DNA from: an uncultured Faecalibacterium sp.
GTDB taxonomy: Bacteria > Bacillota > Clostridia > Oscillospirales > Ruminococcaceae
Length of the DNA stretch: 24,762 bases
Direction: 5' to 3'
NCBI GenBank assembly: GCA_900551435.1
Contig: URVW01000031.1
Coordinates: forward strand, 1 to 24,762
The notes beneath the pieces were generated by a model. That model was given only the letters and a program-made list of their open reading frames with translations, searched no databases and had not been told where the DNA came from. The stretch's first letter is position 1. Every line of letters starts with the position of its first letter. The position numbers and the translations under genes are program-made. Positions 7,781 through 14,002 of this stretch are shown here, piece by piece.

Positions 7781-7809
7781 ATTTTATGTCCTATAAACAG
7801 GACTTTCAA
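7781..7809 (-). promoter_or_regulatory. Promoter with internal dyad upstream of the HIRAN gene
   Basis: TTGAAA, 17-base spacer and TAAAAT. The spacer contains the inverted repeat GTCCT-N6-AGGAC (7788-7803), positioned where a repressor or MerR-type activator could act. Confidence 0.55.
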
Positions 7810-7816
7810 ACCCATC

Positions 7817-7845
7817 TTGACAGTTTTTTGCCAAAACTGTATGAT
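7817..7845 (+). promoter_or_regulatory. Promoter with MerR-like operator upstream of the merR remnant
   Basis: TTGACA, 17-base spacer, TATGAT. A dyad ACAGTTTT-N5-AAAACTGT (7820-7840) fills the spacer, the place MerR-family proteins occupy. The gene it drives is broken. Confidence 0.7.
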
Positions 7846-7898
7846 AAGTTCAACAAGATTCAAGTTCTGAAAGCAACGTTTCCGTCAGGAGGAAGATC

Positions 7899-8035
7899 AT
7901 GGTCTACACGGTAGGTGAAATGGCGCGGCTGGAAACGTTCCAGCATCAGCGCCCCCCAAAAACATGCGTGACGACGATCTTCCGGAAGAATTTCGCGCCA
8001 TCCGGCAGGAGCTGAAAAACGCTCCCATCGGCTGA
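7899..8035 (+). pseudogene. Internally deleted MerR-family regulator
   Basis: A good ribosome site (AGGAGGAAG) and ATG begin MVYTVGEMARL, the typical first residues of a MerR winged-helix domain. The following helix, recognition helix and dimerisation coil are absent. After roughly a dozen codons the sequence jumps to a second frame that reads MRDDDLPEEFRAIRQELKN and ends APIG-stop at 8035, plausible as the original C-terminus. A simple reading is one large internal deletion that joined the two ends out of frame. Promoter, dyad and start are intact. In the first frame a 38-residue product would be made, unlikely to fold as a regulator. Confidence 0.65.
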
Positions 8036-8036
8036 A

Positions 8037-8609
8037 TCACACGCCCCAGAACAAGATGCCAAGCCCCGCCGACACCACGATCATCCAGATCGGCGACGGG
8101 GCTTTTTTTGTTTTCTTCTTCCAGAACAGATGCCCCGCCCACAGCAGCACGAACACTAAGATCGAACGGCCATCCGGCGAAAAGCCGTTGTCCAGCGTCG
8201 TGAAACCCAGCAGCGTGGAAAGCCCCATCGTCAGGGCCGTGGCCAAGATCATCGCCACGACGCAGGGCCGCACGCCCGACAAAAACGCATTGACGCCCGC
8301 ATACTTCATCAGGTTCTGCAGCACCGCCGCGATGAGCAGGATGATGAAAAACGACGGCAGCACCACACCCAAAGTCGCCAGCAGCGCCCCCAAAAAGCCG
8401 CCCTGCGACGAACCGATGAAGGTCGCCATGTTCACAGCCAGCGGTCCGGGTGTCGATTCCGACACCGCGATGAAGCTCAGAAATTCGCTCTCGGTCAGCC
8501 ACCCGTGGGACAGCACCACTTCCCGCACCAGCGAGATCATCCCGTAACCGCCGCCGAACGAGACGGCCCCGATGACCAGAAAGTTCCAGAACAGTTCCCA
8601 AAGGATCAT
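8037..8609 (-). CDS. Chromate transporter family protein, second half-size subunit
   Basis: Membrane protein of the CHR family, 190 residues, a single CHR domain. Visible family motifs are SFGGGYGM near residue 20 and SESTPGPLAVN near residue 50. Short CHR proteins are encoded as pairs that together equal one full ChrA. The start at 8609 overlaps the stop of the preceding partner by ATGA and has GAGGAG upstream. The name reflects chromate efflux by distant ChrA; the native substrate in gut Firmicutes is not known. Confidence 0.88.
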   Translation of the reverse strand: MILWELFWNFLVIGAVSFGGGYGMISLVREVVLSHGWLTESEFLSFIAVSESTPGPLAVNMATFIGSSQGGFLGALLATLGVVLPSFFIILLIAAVLQNLMKYAGVNAFLSGVRPCVVAMILATALTMGLSTLLGFTTLDNGFSPDGRSILVFVLLWAGHLFWKKKTKKAPSPIWMIVVSAGLGILFWGV

Positions 8610-9178
8610 TGTTTTTTCTCCTCTCTGCGCAGTTTTCGGATCAGATAGAGCACCACGCCCACCGTCCCGCAAAGCAGGATATAGTAAATGGACGAGAACG
8701 ACACCGCCAGCACCGAGCAGCTGACCATCGCCAGCACCACGACGGTCAGGACCGCCATGTTAAAGCCGTTCCGTTCCAGATTTTTCATCATCTTGATGCC
8801 CGCCGACAGGATGAGATAGATGACGCACACCTGAATGCCCTTGAATGCGCTTGCCACGGCCGAAAAGCTCAGGAAGCGGTCAAAAAACAGCGAAATGAGA
8901 TAGATCACACCGAACGACGGCAGACAGACCGCCGCCGTGGACGCCGCTGCGCCCGCTGCCCCGTCGATCTTATAGCCAATGTAGGTCGCGCTGTTGATAG
9001 CCATCGGTCCGGGCGTTGATTCAGCCACGGCCACCATGTCCAGAAATTCCTCGCGGCTCACCCACTGTTTTTCCTCCACGAACTCGTGTTCCAGCAGGGC
9101 CACCATGGCATAGCCTCCGCCAAAGGTGAACGCGCCGATCTTCAAAAAAGTCCAAAACAGCTCTTTGATTTTTCCCAT
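8606..9178 (-). CDS. Chromate transporter family protein, first half-size subunit
   Basis: Partner of the gene just downstream, also 190 residues with one CHR domain. Motifs are TFGGGYAM near residue 18 and AESTPGPMAIN near residue 52. The stop overlaps the next start by four bases, so the two are translationally coupled and probably assemble as a heterodimer, with opposed membrane topology expected from the family. The start at 9178 has a GGGAGAG site. The unit is divergent from the dehydrogenase operon to the right. Confidence 0.88.
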   Translation of the reverse strand: MGKIKELFWTFLKIGAFTFGGGYAMVALLEHEFVEEKQWVSREEFLDMVAVAESTPGPMAINSATYIGYKIDGAAGAAASTAAVCLPSFGVIYLISLFFDRFLSFSAVASAFKGIQVCVIYLILSAGIKMMKNLERNGFNMAVLTVVVLAMVSCSVLAVSFSSIYYILLCGTVGVVLYLIRKLRREEKKQ

Positions 9179-9214
9179 CGTTCTCTCCCATCCTTCCTTT
9201 TTCTCAGCCGCTTC

Positions 9215-9243
9215 ATTTTAGCACACTTTTTCGCGAAAGAAAA
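9215..9243 (-). promoter_or_regulatory. Extended -10 promoter of the CHR pair
   Basis: TAAAAT preceded by TGC (extended -10); the -35 position holds TTTTCT at 17 bases. A TTTCGCGAAA dyad overlaps the spacer. The same arrangement recurs at 12950 and 21545. Confidence 0.5.
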
Positions 9244-9254
9244 GCGCAAACAGC

Positions 9255-9283
9255 TTCTCTTTCCGGGGTCGGCATGGTATACT
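9255..9283 (+). promoter_or_regulatory. Extended -10 promoter of the dehydrogenase operon
   Basis: TATACT preceded by TGG; the -35 region (TTCTCT) is weak. Located 46 bases before the chosen start. Confidence 0.5.
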
Positions 9284-9328
9284 GGGGAGGATGACTGCCG
9301 TTTTTGGCAGAAAAAGGAGTTTATGGAT

Positions 9329-10129
9329 ATGAAAACGAAATTTGGCATCGTCGGCTGCGGATTTCTGGGCAACATCGTCGCGGACGCTTGGAAAAACGGT
9401 CTGCTCCCGGATTATGAGCTGATTGGTGTCACCAGCCGCACCCGCGCTTCCAGCGAAGCGACTGCGGCCAAGGTCGGCTGCCGCGTCTGTGCGGACGTGG
9501 AAGAGCTGCTCTCTCTTGAACCGGACTACATCGTGGAGACGGCTTCGGTCGAGGCCGTGCGGGCCATGGCGGTTCCGGTCCTGCGCCGGGGCGTGAATCT
9601 GGTCCTCGTCTCCATCGGTGCGTTCGCGGACCTTGCGTTCTACGAACAGGTCCAGCAGACGGCCCGGGAAAGCGGGGCAAAGGTCCATCTGGCCAGCGGC
9701 GCGATCGGCGGCTTTGATGTGCTGCAGACCGTCACCCTGATGGCACAGGCTCAGCAGCTCTCTGAGACCGCCGGCATCGAGACGCACACCGGCGCAAAGG
9801 GCTTCCGCAACACCCCCGTCTGGCAGGATCACCTGCTGACCGACACCGAAAAGACCACGGTGTTCACCGGAAATGCCAAGGAAGCCATTGCCACCTTCCC
9901 CCGCCGGGTCAATGTCGCAGTCGCCACCTCGCTGGCGACCACCGGCCCGGAGATCACCGGTGTCACGATGCATTCCGTTCCGAACTGGGTCGGCGACGAT
10001 CACCGCATCACCGCCGAGATCGAGGGCGTCAAAGCCGTGGTGGACATCTGTTCCAGCACCAGCGCCATCGCTGGCTGGAGCGTCGTCTCCCTGCTGCGCA
10101 ACCTGTCCTCGCCCATCTGCTTCTACTAA
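9329..10129 (+). CDS. Aspartate-dehydrogenase-like NAD(P) oxidoreductase (DUF108 family)
   Basis: Relative of L-aspartate dehydrogenase (NadX), which oxidises aspartate to iminoaspartate with NAD(P). It has 266 residues, normal for the family. The Rossmann motif GCGFLG is at 9-14, followed by SGAIGGFD near residue 128, PRRVNVAVA, and a DDHRITAEIEG segment in which the His fits the conserved substrate histidine. The start at 9329 is nine bases from AGGAG; ATG 9323 is only three bases from it. Fifteen bases separate its stop from the next dehydrogenase, so they are co-transcribed. No NadA/NadC genes are adjacent, so a role in NAD synthesis is not shown. Confidence 0.78.
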   Translation: MKTKFGIVGCGFLGNIVADAWKNGLLPDYELIGVTSRTRASSEATAAKVGCRVCADVEELLSLEPDYIVETASVEAVRAMAVPVLRRGVNLVLVSIGAFADLAFYEQVQQTARESGAKVHLASGAIGGFDVLQTVTLMAQAQQLSETAGIETHTGAKGFRNTPVWQDHLLTDTEKTTVFTGNAKEAIATFPRRVNVAVATSLATTGPEITGVTMHSVPNWVGDDHRITAEIEGVKAVVDICSSTSAIAGWSVVSLLRNLSSPICFY

Positions 10130-10144
10130 AAAGGAGGTCCTCTC

Positions 10145-11047
10145 ATGTTTCAGAAATTGGTCGCGATCGAGCCGGTCAGCCTGATCCCTTCCGCTGAAAA
10201 AGAGCTTTTCCAGTACGCCAAGGAAGTTGTCCTGTTCGACGACATCCCCGCAGACGATGACGAGATCGTCCGCCGCATCGGCAACGCGGACGCCGTCCTG
10301 CTCAGCTACACTTCCCGCATCGGCCGCGCCGTCCTCGAGCGCTGCCCCAGCATCCGCTACATCGGCATGTGCTGCAGCCTGTATTCCGAGGAAAGCGCCA
10401 ACGTCGATATCGCATTTGCACGCACCAAGGGCATCCGCGTGCTCGGCATCCGGGACTATGGCGACCGGGGCGTTGTAGAGTATGTCCTCCATGAGCTGAC
10501 CGGCCTTCTGCACGGTTTCGGGATGCCGATGTTCCACGACGAACCCGTGGAGATCACCGGGCTGAAGGTCGGCATCGTCGGTCTGGGCGTTTCCGGAAAG
10601 ATGATCGCCGATGCGCTGGCCTTCATGGGTGCAGACATCTCGTACTACAGCCGCACCCGCAAGCCGGACGCCGAACAGGCCGGCATGACCTACAAGCCGC
10701 TGGCCGACCTGCTCCGCGACAGCGAGGTGGTCTTTACCTGCCTGAACAAGAACGTCCTGCTGCTGGGCAGCGAGGAATTTGCCCAGCTGGGCGCTGGCAA
10801 GGTCCTGTTCAACACCTCCATCGGCCCCGGCTTCGATTCCGCTGCGCTGGAACAGTGGCTCGAGCTTCCGGGCACGCACTTCTTCTGCGACACCCGCGCC
10901 GCCGCAGGTCCGGTGGCCGAAGGATTTTTTGCGCGTGAGAACGTCTATTGCCAGAACGTTTCCGCCGGACGCACCAAACAGGCCTTTGTCCTGCTGAGCC
11001 AGAAGGTCCTTGCGAACCTCGCCACGGCATTGAACGAACAGGCTTGA
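10145..11047 (+). CDS. 2-hydroxyacid-dehydrogenase-like NAD-binding protein with altered active site
   Basis: D-isomer-specific 2-hydroxyacid dehydrogenase fold, 300 residues. The cofactor motif GIVGLGVSG is at 143-151. The canonical catalytic Arg segment (NTxRG) reads NTSIG at 223-227, and the canonical His site (PHxAG) reads QNVSAG around residue 271, so Arg and His both appear replaced. It may act on another substrate or chemistry, or serve as a non-catalytic partner. A GGAGG site precedes ATG 10145. It sits between the aspartate-dehydrogenase-like gene and thiD, likely one operon. Confidence 0.8.
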   Translation: MFQKLVAIEPVSLIPSAEKELFQYAKEVVLFDDIPADDDEIVRRIGNADAVLLSYTSRIGRAVLERCPSIRYIGMCCSLYSEESANVDIAFARTKGIRVLGIRDYGDRGVVEYVLHELTGLLHGFGMPMFHDEPVEITGLKVGIVGLGVSGKMIADALAFMGADISYYSRTRKPDAEQAGMTYKPLADLLRDSEVVFTCLNKNVLLLGSEEFAQLGAGKVLFNTSIGPGFDSAALEQWLELPGTHFFCDTRAAAGPVAEGFFARENVYCQNVSAGRTKQAFVLLSQKVLANLATALNEQA

Positions 11048-11096
11048 CCGTTCCGGCCCGCTGTGCGCCCCGGACGAACGAAAGGAGTCTTTTTTC

Positions 11097-11897
11097 ATGA
11101 AAACTGCACTGACCATTGCCGGAAGCGATTCCAGCGGTGGCGCCGGCATTCAGGCCGACATCAAAACCATGACCGCCAACGGCGTCTACGCCATGAGCGC
11201 CATCACGGCCCTGACCGCCCAGAACACCACCGGCGTGACCGGCATCTTCGAAACGACGCCGGATTTTCTGGCAAAACAGCTGGATGCCGTGTTCACGGAC
11301 ATCTTCCCGGATGCCGTGAAGATCGGCATGGTCTCTTCGGCGGAATTGATCGAAGTCATCGCCGAAAAGCTGCGCTTCTACGGCGCAAAAAACATCGTGG
11401 TAGACCCCGTGATGGTGGCCACTTCCGGCTCCAAGCTCCTGCGGGACGACGCCGTGAAGGCGCTGACCGAACAGCTTCTGCCCATGGCCGACCTGCTGAC
11501 GCCCAACATCCCCGAAGCGGAGATCCTTTCCGGGCGGTCCATCTCCGATGCCGCCGGGATGGAAGCCGCCGCGCGGTACATCAGCGAGACGTATCACTGT
11601 TCGGTCCTGTGCAAGGGCGGGCATCAGGTCCACGACGCCGACGACCTGCTGTGGCGGAATGGCAGCGGGAAATGGTTCCGGGGCCGCCGCATCCAGAACC
11701 CAAACACCCACGGGACCGGATGCACCCTGTCCAGCGCCATCGCGTCCAACCTCGCCAAGGGCTATGACCTCGACACCTCGGTCGAGCGCGCCAAAGCCTA
11801 CATTTCCGGCGCACTCTCCGCGATGCTGGACCTCGGCCACGGCTCCGGCCCCATGGACCACATGTTCGCGTTGCAGGGCGATTTCGTCCGCGACTGA
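11097..11897 (+). CDS. thiD: Hydroxymethylpyrimidine / phosphomethylpyrimidine kinase
   Basis: Ribokinase-fold kinase of thiamine synthesis: phosphorylates HMP to HMP-P and then HMP-PP; related proteins also salvage pyridoxal. It is 266 residues, full length. Signatures are TIAGSDSSGGAGIQAD near the N-terminus, KIGMVSS near residue 75, VVDPVMVATSG near 102 and the anion hole/catalytic stretch NTHGTGCTLSSA near 204. AAAGGAG lies ahead of ATG 11097. It follows the 2-hydroxyacid-dehydrogenase-like gene by 49 bases and ends at a strong terminator. No TPP riboswitch is visible, which is unusual for a dedicated thiamine gene and leaves pyridoxal salvage open. Confidence 0.88.
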   Translation: MKTALTIAGSDSSGGAGIQADIKTMTANGVYAMSAITALTAQNTTGVTGIFETTPDFLAKQLDAVFTDIFPDAVKIGMVSSAELIEVIAEKLRFYGAKNIVVDPVMVATSGSKLLRDDAVKALTEQLLPMADLLTPNIPEAEILSGRSISDAAGMEAAARYISETYHCSVLCKGGHQVHDADDLLWRNGSGKWFRGRRIQNPNTHGTGCTLSSAIASNLAKGYDLDTSVERAKAYISGALSAMLDLGHGSGPMDHMFALQGDFVRD

Positions 11898-11914
11898 CGC
11901 TTCTTTAACATCAA

Positions 11915-11955
11915 AAAGACCCTCGGGACAGTTTTCCGTCCCGAGGGCCTTTTGT
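11915..11955. terminator. Bidirectional terminator between thiD and the panE-like gene
   Basis: Arms CCCTCGGGAC and GTCCCGAGGG with an eight-base loop; CTTTT on the plus side and CTTTTT on the minus side. Confidence 0.88.
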
Positions 11956-11963
11956 TTCTGGGG

Positions 11964-12917
11964 TTATTTTGCCCAAGTCACTTCTTCGTTTCCGGTATAA
12001 TCAAACTTGCCGTCGTTCTTTTCTTCCAGAGCCTTGATCATGTGATAAGTATACTCATTGTAGGGCGTCGGGATGCCAAGTTCCTCGCCCATCCGCATCA
12101 ATGCACCGGAAAACATGTCAATTTCCGTGTGGCGCTTCGCGTCGAGGTCCTGTAAGGTGGAGTACCGCGCCGTGGGCGGAACGGCACTTCCGCGTCCGGA
12201 CGTATCCACCTTGCTCAGATCAATGCCTTTTGCTGCCGCAATGGCCTCCAATTCCCGGCGCAGCCCCTCGCTGATGGCCTTCATGTGCTCGCTGTCCCGG
12301 TAGCAGCCGACGCCCGCGCCCAAAATTGCCTGCGGCAGATTGTTGCAGACGTTCAGGCGGAACTTGCTCCACATCTCAGCCCGAATCTCATCGGTCACGC
12401 GGTAATGGATGCCGGTCCCCTCAAACAGATCCACGATGGCACGCACACGTTCCGACTCAAACGGCGCATGCTCCTCGCCGAAAATAATGCCCAGCGTGGC
12501 GTCCGGGTCGAAGTGATAGCCGTCCTCTTCCTTGTGGGAAGTCACCTTGATGAGCGAGCGGATCACCTTTTCGTCGCCGACCTGCGCGCCGATCAGCTCC
12601 TCGCTGTCCACGCCGTTCATCAGGCTCATCACCACGGTGTGTTCGCCCACGACGGCCCGGATGCTCTCCATGGCCCCCGGCAGCGCCCCATATTTCAGCG
12701 CGACCACCAGCAGGTCCACGCCGTGGGCCTCCTGCGGGGTCCACACCTCCGGACGGTAGACCGTCCCGTTGACGGCACAGCCGTTCTGCTTCAGCCGTTC
12801 GGCACGCTCGCCCTCGGCCACGACGCCCAGCCGGACGCCCGCCTTTTCCGACAGTCCCCAGATCACATACGAGCCGACAGCCCCCGCTCCCAGCACAGCG
12901 ACCGATTCGATTTTCAT
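11964..12917 (-). CDS. 2-dehydropantoate 2-reductase-like protein (ketopantoate reductase family)
   Basis: NADPH-dependent reductase of the ApbA/PanE family; PanE makes pantoate for coenzyme A. It is 317 residues: Rossmann VLGAGAVGSYV (8-18), then ALKYGAL near residue 73, the catalytic-lysine helix WSKFRLNVCNN, and the C-terminal STLQDLDAKRHTEID segment that fits the PanE substrate site. GAGGGGAA lies before ATG 12917. No panB, panC or panD is adjacent, and paralogues of this family are common, so pantothenate synthesis is probable but not proven. Confidence 0.82.
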   Translation of the reverse strand: MKIESVAVLGAGAVGSYVIWGLSEKAGVRLGVVAEGERAERLKQNGCAVNGTVYRPEVWTPQEAHGVDLLVVALKYGALPGAMESIRAVVGEHTVVMSLMNGVDSEELIGAQVGDEKVIRSLIKVTSHKEEDGYHFDPDATLGIIFGEEHAPFESERVRAIVDLFEGTGIHYRVTDEIRAEMWSKFRLNVCNNLPQAILGAGVGCYRDSEHMKAISEGLRRELEAIAAAKGIDLSKVDTSGRGSAVPPTARYSTLQDLDAKRHTEIDMFSGALMRMGEELGIPTPYNEYTYHMIKALEEKNDGKFDYTGNEEVTWAK

Positions 12918-12949
12918 ATCGTTCCCCTCGATTCAAAGATGATGCCCTC

Positions 12950-12978
12950 ATTTTACCACGTTTTTCGTCGAAAAGAAA
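12950..12978 (-). promoter_or_regulatory. Extended -10 promoter of the panE-like gene
   Basis: TAAAAT preceded by TGG, with TTTCTT at 17 bases. A TTTTCGACGAAAA dyad lies across the -35/spacer edge. Same class as the promoters at 9215 and 21545. Confidence 0.5.
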
Positions 12979-12996
12979 GCGAAAATTTTCGCTTTC
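12975..12996. promoter_or_regulatory. Perfect 22-base palindrome between divergent promoters
   Basis: The half-site GAAAGCGAAAA is followed directly by its exact reverse complement with no spacer. It overlaps the -35 edge of the panE-like promoter and ends five bases before the -35 of the small-peptide promoter. It could be an operator for both units; no regulator can be assigned. Confidence 0.5.
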
Positions 12997-13000
12997 CGCC

Positions 13001-13029
13001 TTGCTTTCCATGTCGAAACTTGGTATACT
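13001..13029 (+). promoter_or_regulatory. Promoter of the 35-residue peptide gene
   Basis: TTGCTT, 17-base spacer and TATACT with an extended TGG. Confidence 0.7.
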
Positions 13030-13087
13030 TTCGTAAGATTAACCATTCTTCAAAAAACTTTTGATTCGCTTTTAAGAGGGTCTCAAA

Positions 13088-13195
13088 ATGAAAGATATTA
13101 TCCAAGAACAACTTCAACGCTTCCGCCACATCCACCAGTCCACACGGCGGTATGCGGCACTCCTGCTGGTACTCAAGCGCAGAAAGCAGCTGTAA
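13088..13195 (+). CDS. Small basic protein of 35 residues, unknown
   Basis: Short reading frame starting MKDIIQEQLQRFRHIHQ and ending LLLVLKRRKQL. It has an AGAGGG ribosome site, a promoter 59 bases upstream and a perfect 17-base-pair terminator 15 bases downstream, so it forms a complete one-gene transcript. The peptide is strongly basic (several Arg/Lys, no acidic residue after position 7) and the middle-to-C-terminal part AALLLVLKRR could form an amphipathic or membrane-touching helix. I do not recognise a family. It could be a regulatory peptide, a membrane-active peptide or the coding part of a dual-function RNA. Too short for standard gene finders. Confidence 0.6.
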   Translation: MKDIIQEQLQRFRHIHQSTRRYAALLLVLKRRKQL

Positions 13196-13210
13196 ATCAT
13201 TCCTACGCAC

Positions 13211-13251
13211 AAAAAGGGTCCTGCACAGAATCTTGTGCAGGACCCTTTTTT
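13211..13251 (+). terminator. Terminator of the small-peptide gene
   Basis: Perfect 17-base-pair stem (AAAAAGGGTCCTGCACA and complement), six-base loop, six T. Confidence 0.92.
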
Positions 13252-13265
13252 CATAGCCAATCATC

Positions 13266-13320
13266 AAAAAACATCCGCAGTCAAATTTCCGAATGCAGGA
13301 AACAAACTGCGGACGTTTTT
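13266..13320 (-). terminator. Terminator after the rhomboid gene
   Basis: Arms CCGCAGT and ACTGCGG, with a nested TTTCC/GGAAA stem in the loop and a run of six T on the minus strand. There is also TTTTT on the plus strand, so it may work both ways. Confidence 0.75.
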
Positions 13321-13336
13321 GTAAAAACCTATTTTG

Positions 13337-13927
13337 TTACCGCCGCTTAGAACGAGTGGTTTTCTGAAATTTCAGCTCCGGGGGCTTCCGGCGCTTTTTG
13401 GGGCGCAGGGCGTAGACATAGCCGAAGCCGGTCCCGCAGATGCCGCCCACAATGTGCATAAAGTTGGCCACATTGTCGTGCGCAAACAGGATATCATACA
13501 CCTGCTGGCCCAGATACAGCGCCGCGACCAGCAGCATGGTGACCGGGATGCCGCCCGAAAAGCCGGACAGCGACGCCAGCATGATGAGCATGAACACGAT
13601 GCCGGAAGCGCCCAGCAGCGCCGTGCGGGGGAACAGCGCACATTGCAGGACGCCCGAGATCAGCGCCGTGAACACGACGCCCTCCAAAAGCGGGATGCTG
13701 CCGTATTTTTCCTCCATCGGCGGGCCGATGACGAGCAGAAGCAGCATATTGTTCAGAAAATGGTCCCAGCTGGCGTGGCCCAGCACATGGCCGAACAGCC
13801 GGACGTAAAACAGCGGGTCCTTCAGCGAGGAGCGGTAGACGCAGAACAGATGCATCGTCGTCCATCCGTTGGTCCACTGGCCCAGAAACAGCACCACCAG
13901 CGACAACAGGAAAAAGGTCAAGATCAC
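13337..13927 (-). CDS. Rhomboid-family intramembrane serine protease
   Basis: Six-helix membrane protease that cleaves substrates within the bilayer. From the GTG at 13927 the protein is 196 residues. The second-helix motif HASWDHFLNNM is at 51-61, the serine motif GASG at 106-109 (S108) and the catalytic His at 158 (HIVGG), so the dyad is present. The C-terminus is a basic tail. The open frame continues upstream from GTG and would add residues TKRTKFKLQLQYNSPV, which resemble a normal rhomboid N-terminus. That extension has no ATG, GTG or TTG, only an ACG (13972) behind AAAGGA, so the true start is uncertain. The gene follows the amidohydrolase gene closely in the same direction. Confidence 0.85.
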   Translation of the reverse strand: MILTFFLLSLVVLFLGQWTNGWTTMHLFCVYRSSLKDPLFYVRLFGHVLGHASWDHFLNNMLLLLVIGPPMEEKYGSIPLLEGVVFTALISGVLQCALFPRTALLGASGIVFMLIMLASLSGFSGGIPVTMLLVAALYLGQQVYDILFAHDNVANFMHIVGGICGTGFGYVYALRPKKRRKPPELKFQKTTRSKRR

Positions 13928-14002
13928 CGGCGAGTTATACTGCAGCTGAAGCTTGAATTTTGTGCGTTTCGTAACGGTTTCATCCTTTCCGTCGCGGGGT
14001 CT

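Noticed and set aside
11048..11096. Possible TPP riboswitch before thiD
   Set aside because: The gap is only 49 bases and has none of the conserved TPP aptamer blocks.
9218..11149. Very long minus-strand open frame opposite the two dehydrogenase genes
   Set aside because: It has no recognisable domain, is rich in Asp/Gly/Gln/His as expected for antisense of GC-rich genes, and the plus strand holds clear enzymes.
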